DNA from: Cryobacterium sp. M96
Lineage (GTDB): Bacteria; Actinomycetota; Actinomycetes; Actinomycetales; Microbacteriaceae
Reading direction: 5' to 3'
Length of the DNA stretch: 46,135 bases
Assembly: GCF_002929845.1 (NCBI RefSeq)
Contig: NZ_PJJS01000028.1
Location: 1 to 46,135 of the forward strand
Shown: positions 8,424-17,446 of the stretch, in pieces
Layout of the letters: each line of letters opens with the position of its first letter
Position numbering within the stretch: the first letter of the stretch is position 1
Program-made: the position numbers and the translations under genes
The notes under the pieces: generated by a model
Databases searched by the model: none
What the model saw: only the letters and a program-made list of their open reading frames with translations
Told to the model about the DNA's origin: nothing

Positions 8424-9476
8424 GTGAGAGACGTTCCCGCCGCCGGACGAACCCGGGTCACCCTGCAGTTCCTGGGCATGGGTGTGGTCTGGGGATCCAG
8501 TTTCCTGTTCATGAAAGTGGCCCTCGAGGGGGTCACGTTCGGCCAAGTGGCGTGGTCGCGGCTGGTGCTCGGCGGTTTCACGCTCGGCCTGATCGTGCTG
8601 ACCAGCCGTCCGCGTGTGGCCAATGGGCCGGTGCTGCCGCGCGAGAAGATGGTCTGGCTGCATTTCCTGGTGATCGCGATCACCGGATGCGTCGTGCCGC
8701 ACCTTCTGTTCGCGTGGGCGGAGCAGTACGTGTCGTCGAGTCTGGCCAGCATCTACAACGCCGTGACGCCGATCATGACCGCGGTGATGGCGACGCTCGC
8801 GTTCCGGGTGGAGCGGCTCGCGCGCGGGCAGGTGGCAGGCATCCTCGTGGGCATCGCCGGCGTGGTCGTGATCATCGCGCCGTGGCGCTACGCGGCCCTG
8901 ACCGGCGACCTCTGGGGCCAGCTGGCCTGCCTGGGCGCGGCGGTCTGCTACGGCTTCACGTTCGGCTACACCCGCCGGTTCCTGAGCGGCCGGCCGATCG
9001 CCCCCGCGACTTTCGCGTTCTTGAACATCGGCATCGCCGGGGCGATCATGCTTGTGGCCACCCCGGTGGTGGCGGCGCATCCGGTGGCACTGACCGTGCC
9101 GATCGTGGCCGGACTGCTCACTCTCGGCGCGCTCGGCACTGGCGTGGCCTACATCTGGCACATCAACGTGCTGCGCGCCTGGGGACCGACGAACGCGTCG
9201 ACGGTGACGTATGTCACACCCGTCGTCGGGGTGCTGCTGGGGGTGCTCGTGCTCTCGGAGACCTTCTCGTGGCACGAGCCGGCCGGGGCGGCGCTGGTGC
9301 TGCTCGGCATCCTGCTGACCCAGCGGCGGCTGCGCTTGCCTGGGCGGGCGGGGTCGGCGCGGCCGGTGAGGGCGGCCCGGTCGGCGGAGTCGTCTGGGTC
9401 GTCCGAGTCGTCTGGGTCGTCCGGGTCGTCCGGGTCGGCGGAGTCGCCCGCGCCGCTGCAGTGGTCACGGAGTTAA
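8424..9476 (+). CDS. EamA / DMT-superfamily permease
   Basis: From the GTG at 8424 the product is 350 residues with about ten transmembrane helices in two EamA halves. The first half opens with LQFLGMGVVWGSSFLFMKVALEGVTF, the typical EamA start, and the second half contains LACLGAAVCYGFTFGYTRRF. Late helices include TYVTPVVGVLLGVLVLSE. Such permeases export amino acids or other metabolites; the substrate is unknown. The last 35 or so residues are a low-complexity Ser/Gly tail (SSGSSESSGSSGSSGS) made by a 9-bp DNA repeat at 9389-9440, probably not functional. The upstream open frame is rejected because it runs through the tandem repeat. Confidence 0.85.
   Translation: MRDVPAAGRTRVTLQFLGMGVVWGSSFLFMKVALEGVTFGQVAWSRLVLGGFTLGLIVLTSRPRVANGPVLPREKMVWLHFLVIAITGCVVPHLLFAWAEQYVSSSLASIYNAVTPIMTAVMATLAFRVERLARGQVAGILVGIAGVVVIIAPWRYAALTGDLWGQLACLGAAVCYGFTFGYTRRFLSGRPIAPATFAFLNIGIAGAIMLVATPVVAAHPVALTVPIVAGLLTLGALGTGVAYIWHINVLRAWGPTNASTVTYVTPVVGVLLGVLVLSETFSWHEPAGAALVLLGILLTQRRLRLPGRAGSARPVRAARSAESSGSSESSGSSGSSGSAESPAPLQWSRS
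9389..9440 (+). repeat. 9-bp tandem repeat inside the 3' end of the EamA gene
   Basis: Degenerate copies of GTCGTCYGG or GTCGTCCGAGTC run through this stretch and encode the Ser/Gly-rich tail of the permease. It is a repeat that has entered coding sequence. Confidence 0.75.
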
Positions 9477-9500
9477 TGGCGACCGGTATGGCGCCGGAAT

Positions 9501-9566
9501 CGACACTTCCGGTCGAGATCGACTCGCGCGCCGGGCGAAGTCGACCGGAACTGTCGACCTCGGCGG
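9501..9566. repeat. Intergenic palindrome, copy 1 of a family also found at 34299-34352
   Basis: CGACACTTCCGGTCGA (9501-9516) pairs with TCGACCGGAACTGTCG (9541-9556), 15 of 16 bases, around a 24-nt loop. The 26 bases 9541-9566 match 34327-34352 at 24 positions, so these are copies of one dispersed element. It lies between the EamA gene and chorismate mutase. Confidence 0.75.
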
Positions 9567-9687
9567 AGCGGGCGTGGAATGCGTTGGAGCGGGTGACCGC
9601 TTCCGGGTGGTAGCCCGCGGCCTCCATCGAAGACGGCGGGCAGTGCCGGTCGTGCGGTCACCGCGCGCGAAACGGTATCGTCGAACC

Positions 9688-10119
9688 ATGGCTGCACACG
9701 AGGAATTGCCCGCCGGCGCGGGGCAGGAAGCGATCGACGAACTGGGCAGCATCCGTCAGAGTATCGACAACATCGACGCCGCGCTGATCCACTTGCTGGC
9801 GGAAAGGTTCAAGTTCACCCAGCAGGTCGGACGGCTCAAGGCCGCGCACGGCCTGCCCCCCGCCGACCCCGAGCGGGAGCTGCTGCAGATCCAGCGACTG
9901 CGCGGACTGGCCGAGGAGGCTCGGCTCGACCCGGCCTTCGCCGAGAAGTTCCTGAACTTCATCATCGCCGAGGTCATCCACCACCACGAGAAGATCGCCG
10001 GCACCGAGTCGGCGAACGGGTCCGCGCCGCGAGCTGCGGGGGCACGAACGGATGTCGCACGGCCGGTCGTGGGCACCAGCCCCGATTCTTCCGCCACCAC
10101 GTCGCCGGCCACCTCATGA
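9688..10119 (+). CDS. Chorismate mutase (AroQ type)
   Basis: From ATG 9688 the protein has 143 residues. Residues about 20-105 form the all-helical AroQ domain: LGSIRQSIDNIDAALIHLLAERFKFTQQVGRLKAAHGLPPADPERE, with the helix-1 arginine and the KxxxGLPPxDxxRE segment that lines the active site. The end reads FAEKFLNFIIAEVIHHHEKIAG. It converts chorismate to prephenate, the entry to Phe and Tyr synthesis. The last 35 residues are a Ser/Thr/Ala-rich tail outside the domain. The stop overlaps the ATG of the SDR gene (ATGA at 10116-10119), so the two are translated together, though no functional link is obvious. Confidence 0.9.
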   Translation: MAAHEELPAGAGQEAIDELGSIRQSIDNIDAALIHLLAERFKFTQQVGRLKAAHGLPPADPERELLQIQRLRGLAEEARLDPAFAEKFLNFIIAEVIHHHEKIAGTESANGSAPRAAGARTDVARPVVGTSPDSSATTSPATS

Positions 10120-11069
10120 CTTCTCAGACCTCCGCGCTCCCCGGGGCGTCGCGCGCCCTTCCGGCCCAGTTCGGGAAGACCTTCGTCGTCACCGGCGCCA
10201 ACGCCGGCCTCGGCTACTTCACCACCGAGCAACTCGCCGCCGCGGGCGCCCACGTCGTGCTGGCCTGCCGCAATCTCGCGAAGACGGAAGCCGCGGTCGC
10301 GGCCATCCACGCCCGGGTGCCCGGGGCATCCGTGTCGGCGATACCGCTGGACCTGAGCGACCTCACCCAGGTACACCGTGCCGCGGACGCGCTGCTGGAG
10401 CTGCCGCGGATCGATGGGCTGATCCTGAACGCGGGCATCGTGCACCCGCCGCGCACGCGCGAGCTGAGCCCCGACGGGCACGAACTGGTCTTCGCGACCA
10501 ACTACCTCGGCCATTTCGCGCTCACCGCGCGGGTGCTGCCGGCTCTGCGGCGCACGCCCGGCAGCCGGGTCGTGGCGCTCGGGTCGATGATTTCGCGGCT
10601 GCTGGACTCGCCGCTGCTCGACCTGCAGTTGGAGTCCGGCTACAACCGGTGGAAGGCCTACGCGCAGTCGAAGATCGCCATGCAGGTGTTCGGCTTCGAG
10701 CTCGATCGACGGCTGCGGGCGGCCGGAGCCGGCGGCACTGACGGGGTGCAAAGCCTCGTGGCACACCCCGGTTACTCGATTTCGGGTCTGACGCCGGGCA
10801 TCCGCGGGGTCAATCAGCCGTCGCGTGCGAGCCGATTCGCCGACACCCTGCAGTCCTTCGGTGCTCAGGGTAAGGACGCCGGGGCCTGGCCCACGGTGAG
10901 TGCGGCCGTCGACCCGGACGCCCGTGGCGGCGACTACTACGGCCCTCGCTACCTCACGCGCGGCCTGCCGACGCTGCAGGAGCCCACGCGCACCTCGCTC
11001 GACCCCGCGGTCGCAGAGTCGCTCTGGTCACGCTCGGAGCTCCACCTCGGCGCCCCCTTCTCGATCTAG
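10116..11069 (+). CDS. Short-chain dehydrogenase/reductase
   Basis: A 317-residue classical SDR. The cofactor motif TGANAGLG is near residue 30, followed by VVLACRN, whose arginine favours NADP(H). NAG is in LILNAGIVHP, the structural Asn in FATNYLGHFALT, and the catalytic serine in LGSM. Tyr and Lys of YxxxK are in AYAQSKIAMQ. The layout is that of retinol-dehydrogenase-like SDRs (long C-terminal part with HPGYS). Substrate unknown. It overlaps the chorismate mutase stop and is the last gene before a palindromic element. Confidence 0.88.
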   Translation: MTSQTSALPGASRALPAQFGKTFVVTGANAGLGYFTTEQLAAAGAHVVLACRNLAKTEAAVAAIHARVPGASVSAIPLDLSDLTQVHRAADALLELPRIDGLILNAGIVHPPRTRELSPDGHELVFATNYLGHFALTARVLPALRRTPGSRVVALGSMISRLLDSPLLDLQLESGYNRWKAYAQSKIAMQVFGFELDRRLRAAGAGGTDGVQSLVAHPGYSISGLTPGIRGVNQPSRASRFADTLQSFGAQGKDAGAWPTVSAAVDPDARGGDYYGPRYLTRGLPTLQEPTRTSLDPAVAESLWSRSELHLGAPFSI

Positions 11070-11092
11070 CGGGCGCCCCGCTGCACGGCCCC

Positions 11093-11148
11093 GCGTGCGC
11101 TCAAAATGCCGCCATACGACGGGGAATGGCGGCGTTTCTAGCGCACGC
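11093..11148. repeat. Intergenic palindrome, copy 1 of the GTGCGC...ATGGCGGC family; possible bidirectional terminator
   Basis: The left arm 11093-11115 (GCGTGCGCTCAAAATGCCGC plus CAT) and right arm 11126-11148 pair at 20 of 23 positions around a 10-nt loop. It lies between the convergent SDR and DUF559-type genes, a natural place for a two-way terminator. A second copy with the same outer GTGCGC and inner GCCGCCAT blocks is at 46020-46071 after purM, so this is a dispersed family. Confidence 0.8.
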
Positions 11149-11183
11149 GACCCCTGGAGAGGGTGTGGGGCTGGAGGTGGGAT

Positions 11184-12137
11184 TTAGGGGATCCAACCGC
11201 GATCGAGAAGGGCGGTGCGAATTCGGGCGATGACCGCATGGGGAGAGTGGGATTTGTTGACACGGATGACCCGCCACCCTTCTTCCATGGGCTCGTCCAG
11301 CCGGTCGATGTCGCGGTGAAACTGTCGTTCGTCTTCGCGGTGCTGGCCGCCGTCATACTCGATCAGGACCTTGTAGCGCAGGTAGGCGAGATCACCCAAG
11401 GCCATGAAGGCGCCGTATCGATTGACGAGGGTCAGGTTCACTTCCGGCTCCGGCAGGCCTGCCCGCACGATGAGAAGTCGCAGCACTGTTTCCTTTGCAG
11501 AATCGGTGCGCGGACGGACCAGGGCGAGGGCCTCGCGGAGACGACAGGCACCGGGCAAGCCCGCGTGCCGCGCAACGGCCAGGTGAAGTTCCGCCATCGT
11601 GGCCGTAGGCCGCTGGCGGCGCACGAGGGAGTCGCCAATGATGATCAACTCATCGAGGGTGAGGACCGTCGACAGCTGGACCCACGCGTCGACCGCTGAA
11701 GCGACGGCGAGGTGTCCCACCGAAACGACGCGCACCCGGTCCAGCGGAATCAGATGTCCGCGCACGCCCTTGCCCCGGCGGCGCCGGGTCCGAATGCCTG
11801 TGCCTACATCCACGATTGACCGCTCGAGGAGTCGCGCGGGGAGAAGCAGCCCGTGGAGAAGCGCGGCCGTCGCGTGGCTGAAGAACTGATCTGACGGCAT
11901 CCGCACCGCGTAGTCATAGGCCCGGGTGCGCGCTGCTGCACGGATCCGTGCCCACCTGTCCGCGTCGCTGATGGGGGCCGGTGACGGGCCGCGCCCCACA
12001 GGCGCCCGCACGCCGTGGAAGGGCCGCGCGAGGTCGCTGCGCCGCAGTCGCCCGGAATTGACTCCCCGCTGTCGAGCGTCGGCGACGGAAAACGGCCCAT
12101 CACCGAGCTCGGCCGGCAGCTCAGAAGGCGGTCTCAT
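11184..12137 (-). CDS. DUF559/Vsr-like endonuclease-domain protein with AbiEi-like N-terminus
   Basis: Starting at ATG 12137 the protein has 317 residues. The C-terminal 90 residues hold a DUF559/very-short-patch-repair-like nuclease core: LGDLAYLRYKVLIEYDGGQH, then RDIDRL and EEGWRVIRVNKS; the D-(x)n-EYDG pattern gives the likely metal-binding acids. The N-terminal part (SVADARQRGVNSGRLRRSDLARPFHGV) resembles the winged-helix start of AbiEi-type antitoxin-like proteins, as in many actinobacterial members. Its role is unknown; suggestions include defence and DNA processing. No toxin partner is next to it. The frame is open far upstream, but that part lies over purL and is not coding. Confidence 0.8.
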   Translation of the reverse strand: MRPPSELPAELGDGPFSVADARQRGVNSGRLRRSDLARPFHGVRAPVGRGPSPAPISDADRWARIRAAARTRAYDYAVRMPSDQFFSHATAALLHGLLLPARLLERSIVDVGTGIRTRRRRGKGVRGHLIPLDRVRVVSVGHLAVASAVDAWVQLSTVLTLDELIIIGDSLVRRQRPTATMAELHLAVARHAGLPGACRLREALALVRPRTDSAKETVLRLLIVRAGLPEPEVNLTLVNRYGAFMALGDLAYLRYKVLIEYDGGQHREDERQFHRDIDRLDEPMEEGWRVIRVNKSHSPHAVIARIRTALLDRGWIP

Positions 12138-12322
12138 CGCACGATGATGCCACCCACTGCGATTCGCACGGTGCTCTATCCACAGGCGCCGACCGCAGGC
12201 GCTCGCGCGTGCGCGGAAAGTGCCACTTTGATCCCGGCGATGGCGGCCGATTGGTCGCACGCAGGGGCGAAACGGGGTCGGTCGGTCGGAGGGGAGCGGG
12301 AGAACGGGCGGAGGAGGAACCC
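12138..12322. other. Intergenic stretch with a possible decayed palindrome
   Basis: This 185-bp gap separates the DUF559-type gene from purL. GCGTGCGCGGAAAGTGCCAC (12207-12226) and a facing GGTCGCACGC (12253-12262) share the outer GCGTGCG with the palindrome family at 11093 and 46020, but the inner arms no longer pair well. I see no ORF or clear promoter motif. Confidence 0.35.
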
Positions 12323-14632
12323 CTACTGCGCGAAACGGGAGGGGAGGGTGCTGCGGTGACGCGTCTGCAAGTCGGCGAGCGACACCGTGAAGTGGTCCTG
12401 GATCTCCAGGCTCGCCGAGGTCGAGTCCGTCACGCCGATGCGCAGCACCGGGTAGCCTCGCCCCTCGCAGAGGCCGAGGAACTTCACGTCGTCTTCCCGA
12501 GGAACCGATACGATCACGCGCCCGGCCGACTCCGAGAACAGGGCGACGGATGCGTCGATCCCGTCGCGCTCGCAGATGTCGCCGAGCCACACGCGGGCTC
12601 CGACCCCGAACCGAAGCACCGCTTCGGCCAGCGTCTGCGCCAGCCCGCCCGAGCTGAGATCGTGGGCGCTGTCGATGAGCGCCTCGATCGACGCCGCGTG
12701 CAGCAGCCCCGCCAGGGCGGCTTCGCCGGCCAGGTCGACGACGGGCGGCAGCCCGCCCAGGTGGTCGTGGATGACTTCGGCCCAGGCCGAGCCGTCCAGT
12801 TCCTCGCGGGTCACGCCGAGCAGGTAGATGTTGTGGCCGTCGTCCTGCCAGCCGCTGGGCACGCGGCGGGCGACGTCGTCGATCACGCCGAGCACGGCGA
12901 CCACAGGGGTCGGGTGGATCGGCTGGTCGCCGGTCTGGTTGTAGAACGACACGTTGCCACCGGTGACCGGGATCTCGAGCGCCAGGCATCCGTCGGCTAG
13001 ACCGTCGACGGTCTGGGCGAACTGCCACATCACCTCGGGGTTCTCCGGCGAACCGAAGTTGAGGCAGTCGCTGATGCCGACCGGCACCGCGCCGGTCACG
13101 GCCACGTTGCGGTAGGCCTCGGCCAGAGCGAGCTGCGCGCCGCGGTACGGGTCAAGCTGGCAATAACGGCCGTTCGCATCGGTGGCGATGACGAAGCCGA
13201 GGCCCGACTCCTCGTCGATCCGGATCATGCCCGCGTCGTCGGGGAACGAGAGGGCCGTGTTGCCCATCACGTAGCGGTCGTACTGGTCGGTGATCCAGCT
13301 CGGGTCGGCCAGGTTCGGCGAGCCGAGCAAGGCCAGGAACTGCTCGCGCAGCACCTCGGGTGAGGTCGGGCGGGGCAGCGCGGAGGCGCTGTCGGCCTGC
13401 AGCGCGTCGAGCCAGGTGGGGTAGGCGACCGGGCGGTCGTAGACCGGCCCGTCGACCGCGACGGTGCGCGGGTCCACGTTGACGATCTCCTCGCCGTGCC
13501 AGTCGATGATGAGCCGGCCGGAGTCGGTGACCTCGCCGAGCACGCTGGTCTCGACATCCCATTTGGCGGTGATGGCGAGGAAACCGGCGAGCTTCTCCGG
13601 GGTGACGACGGCCATCATGCGTTCCTGGCTCTCGCTCATCAGGATCTCTTCGGCCGTCAGGGTGGGGTCGCGCAGCAGCACCTTGTCGAGCTCGATGAAC
13701 ATGCCGCCGTCGCCGTTGGAGGCGAGCTCGCTGGTGGCGCAGGAGATGCCTGCGGCGCCCAGGTCCTGGATGCCCTCGACGAGCTTCTCGCGGTAGAGCT
13801 CGAGGCAGCACTCGATCAGCACCTTCTCGGCGAACGGGTCGCCGACCTGCACGGCGGGGCGTTTGGTGGGGCCGCCTTCGGAGAAGGTGTCCGAGGCGAG
13901 AATGGATGCCCCGCCGATGCCGTCGCCGCCGGTGCGGGCTCCGAAGAGCACCACCTGGTTGCCGGTGCCGGTGGCGTTGGCGAGGTGCAGGTCCTCGTGG
14001 CGCAACACTCCCACGGAGAGCGCGTTGACGAGCGGGTTGCCCTGGTAGACCTTGTCGAACCAGGTCTCGCCGCCGATGTTGGGCAGGCCGAGGCAGTTGC
14101 CGTAGAAGGAGATGCCGGACACGACGCCGTGCACGACGCGGGCGGTGTCGGGGTCGTCGAGACGTCCGAAACGGAGGGCGTCCATCACGGCGACGGGGCG
14201 GGCGCCCATCGAGATGATGTCGCGCACGATGCCGCCGACGCCGGTCGCGGCACCCTGGAACGGCTCGATGTAGGAGGGGTGGTTGTGCGACTCGATCTTG
14301 AACGTGACCGCCCAGCCCTCGCCGACATCCAGCACACCGGCATTCTCGCCCATGCCGACCATGAGGTTCTTCTTCATGGCGGGGGAGACCTTCTCGCCGA
14401 ACGAGCGCAGGTATTTCTTCGAACTCTTGTAGGAGCAGTGCTCGCTCCACATCACCGAGTACATCGCGAGCTCGCCGCTCGTGGGGCGGCGGCCGAGGAT
14501 CTGTCGGATCTCGGTGTACTCGCTCGGGGTCAGCCCCAGCGCGTCGAACGGCTGCTCTTTCTCGGGCGTCGCAATCGCGTTTGCAACGGTGTCGGCAATG
14601 CCGCGGGAGGGTGTGGTGGTAACAGCGGTCAC
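12323..14632 (-). CDS. purL: Phosphoribosylformylglycinamidine synthase subunit PurL (small type)
   Basis: The 769-residue protein is the small PurL, which converts FGAR to FGAM with ATP and ammonia and works with PurS and PurQ, both present at 30860-31827. Key segments: [10 protein letters not shown] (residues 63-72), [25 protein letters not shown] (substrate and catalytic His region), the metal/ATP part [28 protein letters not shown], and SESQERMM. The second half repeats the AIR-synthase-like fold, with [10 protein letters not shown] and [14 protein letters not shown]. The ATG at 14632 precedes a short family-typical tail (about 30 residues) before [10 protein letters not shown]. It is transcribed opposite to purA. 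Confidence 0.98.
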   Translation of the reverse strand: MTAVTTTPSRGIADTVANAIATPEKEQPFDALGLTPSEYTEIRQILGRRPTSGELAMYSVMWSEHCSYKSSKKYLRSFGEKVSPAMKKNLMVGMGENAGVLDVGEGWAVTFKIESHNHPSYIEPFQGAATGVGGIVRDIISMGARPVAVMDALRFGRLDDPDTARVVHGVVSGISFYGNCLGLPNIGGETWFDKVYQGNPLVNALSVGVLRHEDLHLANATGTGNQVVLFGARTGGDGIGGASILASDTFSEGGPTKRPAVQVGDPFAEKVLIECCLELYREKLVEGIQDLGAAGISCATSELASNGDGGMFIELDKVLLRDPTLTAEEILMSESQERMMAVVTPEKLAGFLAITAKWDVETSVLGEVTDSGRLIIDWHGEEIVNVDPRTVAVDGPVYDRPVAYPTWLDALQADSASALPRPTSPEVLREQFLALLGSPNLADPSWITDQYDRYVMGNTALSFPDDAGMIRIDEESGLGFVIATDANGRYCQLDPYRGAQLALAEAYRNVAVTGAVPVGISDCLNFGSPENPEVMWQFAQTVDGLADGCLALEIPVTGGNVSFYNQTGDQPIHPTPVVAVLGVIDDVARRVPSGWQDDGHNIYLLGVTREELDGSAWAEVIHDHLGGLPPVVDLAGEAALAGLLHAASIEALIDSAHDLSSGGLAQTLAEAVLRFGVGARVWLGDICERDGIDASVALFSESAGRVIVSVPREDDVKFLGLCEGRGYPVLRIGVTDSTSASLEIQDHFTVSLADLQTRHRSTLPSRFAQ

Positions 14633-14748
14633 GAGTGGCGTTCTCCCAGAGATAACGGATGCTTGACCTGGCGAGTCTACCCGCCGCGCCGCTCCAGCAC
14701 CGGTTCCGAGGCCGCCCGGCTAAAGCCTGGCAGCGGCCTGGCCGCCCG

Positions 14749-15210
14749 CTAGCTGCGCCCGCCGGGAGGACCCAGCGACAGCATCACCGTCATGATCGCC
14801 ACCGCGGCCACGGCGAAACTGCTGATCAGGATCACCGGACGGTTCAGCATCCAGCGCAGCAGCGTGCCCACCCAGGAGTGGTCGCGCGGGTCGTCGGTGG
14901 CGACGCGGCGCCAGTCGCCGTCGAGCCGGCCGCTGCGGTCGAGACGGATGTCGAACGGCACCGTTGCGTAGGGCACGATCGCCGTGGCGACGGCGAGCAC
15001 CATCAGCCGGACCGGCCAGCGCTGGTTCAGGCCCACCAGCACGGCGGTCAGGGCGTAACTGATGAAGACGAACCCGTGCAGGGAGCCGGCGATCCGCACC
15101 GGGGTGCCGCCGGCATCCGCCACGTATTTCAGCAGCATGCCGCCGATCAGGAGGGTCCAGGTCACCGCCTCAGCGATGGCGATGGTGCGGTAGAAGAGGC
15201 GGGGAGACAC
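14749..15210 (-). CDS. DUF3817 membrane protein
   Basis: The 153-residue protein has four predicted transmembrane segments: near residues 8-28 (AIAEAVTWTLLIGGMLLKYV), 42-60 (LHGFVFISYALTAVLVGL), 65-85 (WPVRLMVLAVATAIVPYAT) and a final one (VILISSFAVAAVAIMTVML). The pattern AEAVTWTLLI..MLLKY...HGFVFI is that of DUF3817, integral membrane proteins of unknown role common in actinobacteria. Its stop lies about 115 bp from the purL start on the same strand, so it might be expressed with purL. The start is ATG 15210. Confidence 0.85.
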   Translation of the reverse strand: MSPRLFYRTIAIAEAVTWTLLIGGMLLKYVADAGGTPVRIAGSLHGFVFISYALTAVLVGLNQRWPVRLMVLAVATAIVPYATVPFDIRLDRSGRLDGDWRRVATDDPRDHSWVGTLLRWMLNRPVILISSFAVAAVAIMTVMLSLGPPGGRS

Positions 15211-15362
15211 GGGGGAACACTCCAGGGGGTGGGGAACGGGACGAAAGAAGGGGGAGCTTCGATCTTCGCAGGGTTGCGGGGGAGCCGCGCATCGGCCGAA
15301 CGGATGACACGGCGGATCAGTGGGGCAGAGGGCTACCCAGCCGACTGTGCGAGTCTGAAGGG

Positions 15363-16388
15363 ATGACGTACCTTCCCGCGGACACCCGCTACGACTCCAT
15401 GCCCTACCGCCGCACCGGGCGCAGCGGCCTCAAACTACCCGCGATCTCGCTGGGCCTCTGGCAGAATTTCGGCGGCACCGCACCGATGGAGACGCAGCGC
15501 GCCATTCTGCGCCGCGCCTTCGACCTGGGCGTCACCCACTTCGACCTGGCCAACAACTACGGCCCGCCCAAGGGCAGCTCCGAGAGCAACTTCGGCGTGC
15601 ACCTCGCGCAGGATTTAGCCCCGCACCGCGACGAGCTGGTCATCTCGACCAAGGCCGGCTACGGCATGTGGTCGGGCCCGTACGGCTCGTGGGGTTCCCG
15701 CAAGTACCTGCTCTCGAGCCTCGACCAGTCCCTCGGCCGCATGGGCCTCGACTACGTCGACATCTTCTACTCCCATCGGGCCGACCCGGATACCCCGCTC
15801 GAGGAGACGATGGGTGCGCTGCACACGGCCGTCACGAGCGGTCGGGCGCTGTACGCCGGCATCTCCTCGTACTCGCCCGAGCGCACCCGGCAGGCCGCCG
15901 CGATCCTGGCCGAGATGGGCACGCCGCTGCTGATCCACCAGCCCTCGTACTCGATGTTCAACCGCTGGGTCGAAGACGGACTGCTCGACACCCTGGACGA
16001 TCTCGGCGTCGGCTGCATCGCCTTCTCCCCGCTGGCGCAGGGGCTGCTCACCGACCGCTACCTGAACGGGGTGCCCGAGGGGTCTCGAGCCTCGCAGGCC
16101 GGCTCGATGAGCCGCGACATGGTGAACGACCAGACGGTGGGGCGCATCCGTGCCCTGACCGAGATCGCGGATGCCCGCGGTCAGTCGCTCGCCCAGCTCG
16201 CCCTGTCGTGGGTGCTGCGACGCGAAACCGTCACCACGGCGCTCGTCGGCGCCTCCTCGGTGAAGCAGTTGGAGACGAACATCGCCGCGATCGACAACCT
16301 CGCGTTCACCGACGCCGAGATCACGGCGATCGACGAGCACGCCGTCGACATGGGCATCAACCTGTGGGAGCCGTCCAGCGCCGTCTAG
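15363..16388 (+). CDS. Aldo/keto reductase, YghZ / L-glyceraldehyde 3-phosphate reductase-like
   Basis: A 341-residue aldo/keto reductase. The catalytic tetrad is visible: Asp and Tyr in FDLANNYGPPKGSSE, Lys in VISTKAGYGMWSGPYGSWGS, and His in IFYSHRADPDTP. The segment YGMWSGPYGSWGSRKYLL and the end DEHAVDMGINLWE mark the YghZ (AKR14) type, which reduces L-glyceraldehyde 3-phosphate and other aldehydes, such as methylglyoxal, with NADPH. The ATG follows a GAAGGG Shine-Dalgarno sequence. It is divergent from the DUF3817 gene across about 150 bp; no other partner is seen. Confidence 0.92.
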   Translation: MTYLPADTRYDSMPYRRTGRSGLKLPAISLGLWQNFGGTAPMETQRAILRRAFDLGVTHFDLANNYGPPKGSSESNFGVHLAQDLAPHRDELVISTKAGYGMWSGPYGSWGSRKYLLSSLDQSLGRMGLDYVDIFYSHRADPDTPLEETMGALHTAVTSGRALYAGISSYSPERTRQAAAILAEMGTPLLIHQPSYSMFNRWVEDGLLDTLDDLGVGCIAFSPLAQGLLTDRYLNGVPEGSRASQAGSMSRDMVNDQTVGRIRALTEIADARGQSLAQLALSWVLRRETVTTALVGASSVKQLETNIAAIDNLAFTDAEITAIDEHAVDMGINLWEPSSAV

Positions 16389-16468
16389 CCCGGGCGACAT
16401 CGACGGATGATTCGGGCGGGCCGCTGCGGCGCCCGCGCCGTGATCGCCGGGCAACTTTCCTGGACAGG

Positions 16469-16498
16469 TTATTAAAAGCAGAGTTATCCTTTTAATAA
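16469..16498. promoter_or_regulatory. AT-rich inverted repeat upstream of the hexapeptide-repeat gene
   Basis: TTATTAAAAG (16469-16478) and CTTTTAATAA (16489-16498) are exact 10-bp inverted arms around a 10-nt spacer. It sits 30 bp before the GTG at 16528 in very GC-rich DNA, so it is probably the promoter or an operator there. GAGGAG at 16515-16520 is the ribosome-binding site. No cognate regulator is adjacent. Confidence 0.6.
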
Positions 16499-16527
16499 AT
16501 CACACGATGAGATCGAGGAGACTGCTA

Positions 16528-17055
16528 GTGGCAAGAATGAGTGTGGAAGTGGAACTCGAGAAGGGCCAGGTGACGAAGTACCGGCGTCACGAGAACGGGC
16601 GTGGACTGGTGTCGCCCGGTGCCCAGGTGAACCCGAGCGCCTACGTGTCGAGCGCAACGTATGTGGAAAGTGACGCCCAGGTCGGGCCTGAATCGTGGAT
16701 CGGGCAGGGGAGCTGGATCGACCACGGGGCGATCATCGGCGCGCGGGTCTTCGTCGGCGCGAACGTGCATGTCGGGGCCGATGCGATTGTCGGAAACGAG
16801 GCGCGCCTGGCCAGCAACACGGACATCGGCCGTGGGGCTTTCATCGCCGACGGTGCGGTCATCGACCACGAAATTGCGGTCCCGGAGTTCACCGACGTCA
16901 GTGCACGGCCGACCACCCGAGCACGCACTGTTCCACCGGGGGGCCTGTCGGCGGCATCCGGTCCCGACCGTGCCGGATGGCGGCGAACCTGGGGTGCTCG
17001 ACGCACGCCGTCACCTCGCCTGCCGGTCCCCCCGGTGTTGGTCACGGTGTCCTAA
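16528..17055 (+). CDS. Left-handed beta-helix (hexapeptide repeat) protein
   Basis: From GTG 16528, with GAGGAG seven bases before it, the protein has 175 residues. After about 30 residues it shows hexapeptide-repeat rungs: VSPGAQVNPSAYVSSATYVE, IGQGSWIDHGAIIGA, VFVGANVHVGADAIVGNEA, IGRGAFIADGAVID. These form the left-handed beta-helix of transferases such as LpxA or gamma carbonic anhydrases. No acetyltransferase catalytic His or carbonic anhydrase His triplet can be placed with confidence, so the enzyme activity is unknown. The last 55 residues are Arg/Pro-rich without repeats and may be a tail of little function. An ATG at 16507 in the same frame is less likely because it lies before the Shine-Dalgarno sequence. 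Confidence 0.7.
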   Translation: MARMSVEVELEKGQVTKYRRHENGRGLVSPGAQVNPSAYVSSATYVESDAQVGPESWIGQGSWIDHGAIIGARVFVGANVHVGADAIVGNEARLASNTDIGRGAFIADGAVIDHEIAVPEFTDVSARPTTRARTVPPGGLSAASGPDRAGWRRTWGARRTPSPRLPVPPVLVTVS

Positions 17056-17206
17056 GCCTCAATCCACCGGTGAGGCTGGGGAGTTGACGGCGCGTTAAAC
17101 AGAGAATGCCTTCCAGATCAGGAAAAATAGAACTCACTCAGGGTTCATTTCGACTGACACGAAAGGCATCTCGTAGATGCAATTTTTCCATAGGCCCACG
17201 GCCTTG

Positions 17207-17446
17207 TCAGCGTCCCTCGATGACACCAATCTCGTGTCGGCCGCCGGACTCGTCCCTGCGATGATGTTGGCCGCCTCCACGGGCCTGGGCGAGCTTGCCA
17301 GCCGGTGATTGACGTTGCCGGGGTACCTCGGGGCGAACGCAGGGTTGAAAGTCACCGCGTTGGTCGCGGGGATGCTCGCCGGCGCGGACTCGATCGATGA
17401 CATGGCTCTGCTCCGCCACGGCGGGATGAAGAAACTCTTCGCCGAT
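17207..17446 (+). pseudogene. IS1380-like transposase, N-terminal fragment with an in-frame stop
   Basis: The translation reads SLDDTNLVSAAGLVPAMMLA..TGLGELASR, then a TGA stop (17306-17308), then LTLPGYLGANAGLKVTALVAGMLAGADSIDDMALLRHGGMKKLFAD in the same frame. This is the N-terminal part of actinobacterial IS1380-type transposases (pattern NLVS-AGLVP ... GADSIDDM-LLRHGGM). After 17446 the similarity ends, and all catalytic DDE residues are missing, so the element is dead. It lies at the left side of the scrap island that also holds hipBA and an IS4-type fragment. Confidence 0.75.

Noticed and set aside
8156..9613. 485-codon plus-strand ORF overlapping the EamA gene
   Set aside because: It runs out of frame through tandem repeats and the transporter; no domain is visible.
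11184..12137. Type IV toxin-antitoxin system (AbiEi/AbiEii)
   Set aside because: Only the N-terminus is AbiEi-like; there is no nucleotidyltransferase toxin gene beside it.
11184..13028. 614-residue protein extending the DUF559-type gene
   Set aside because: The first 297 codons lie over purL in another frame and show no domain; ATG 12137 gives the family start.
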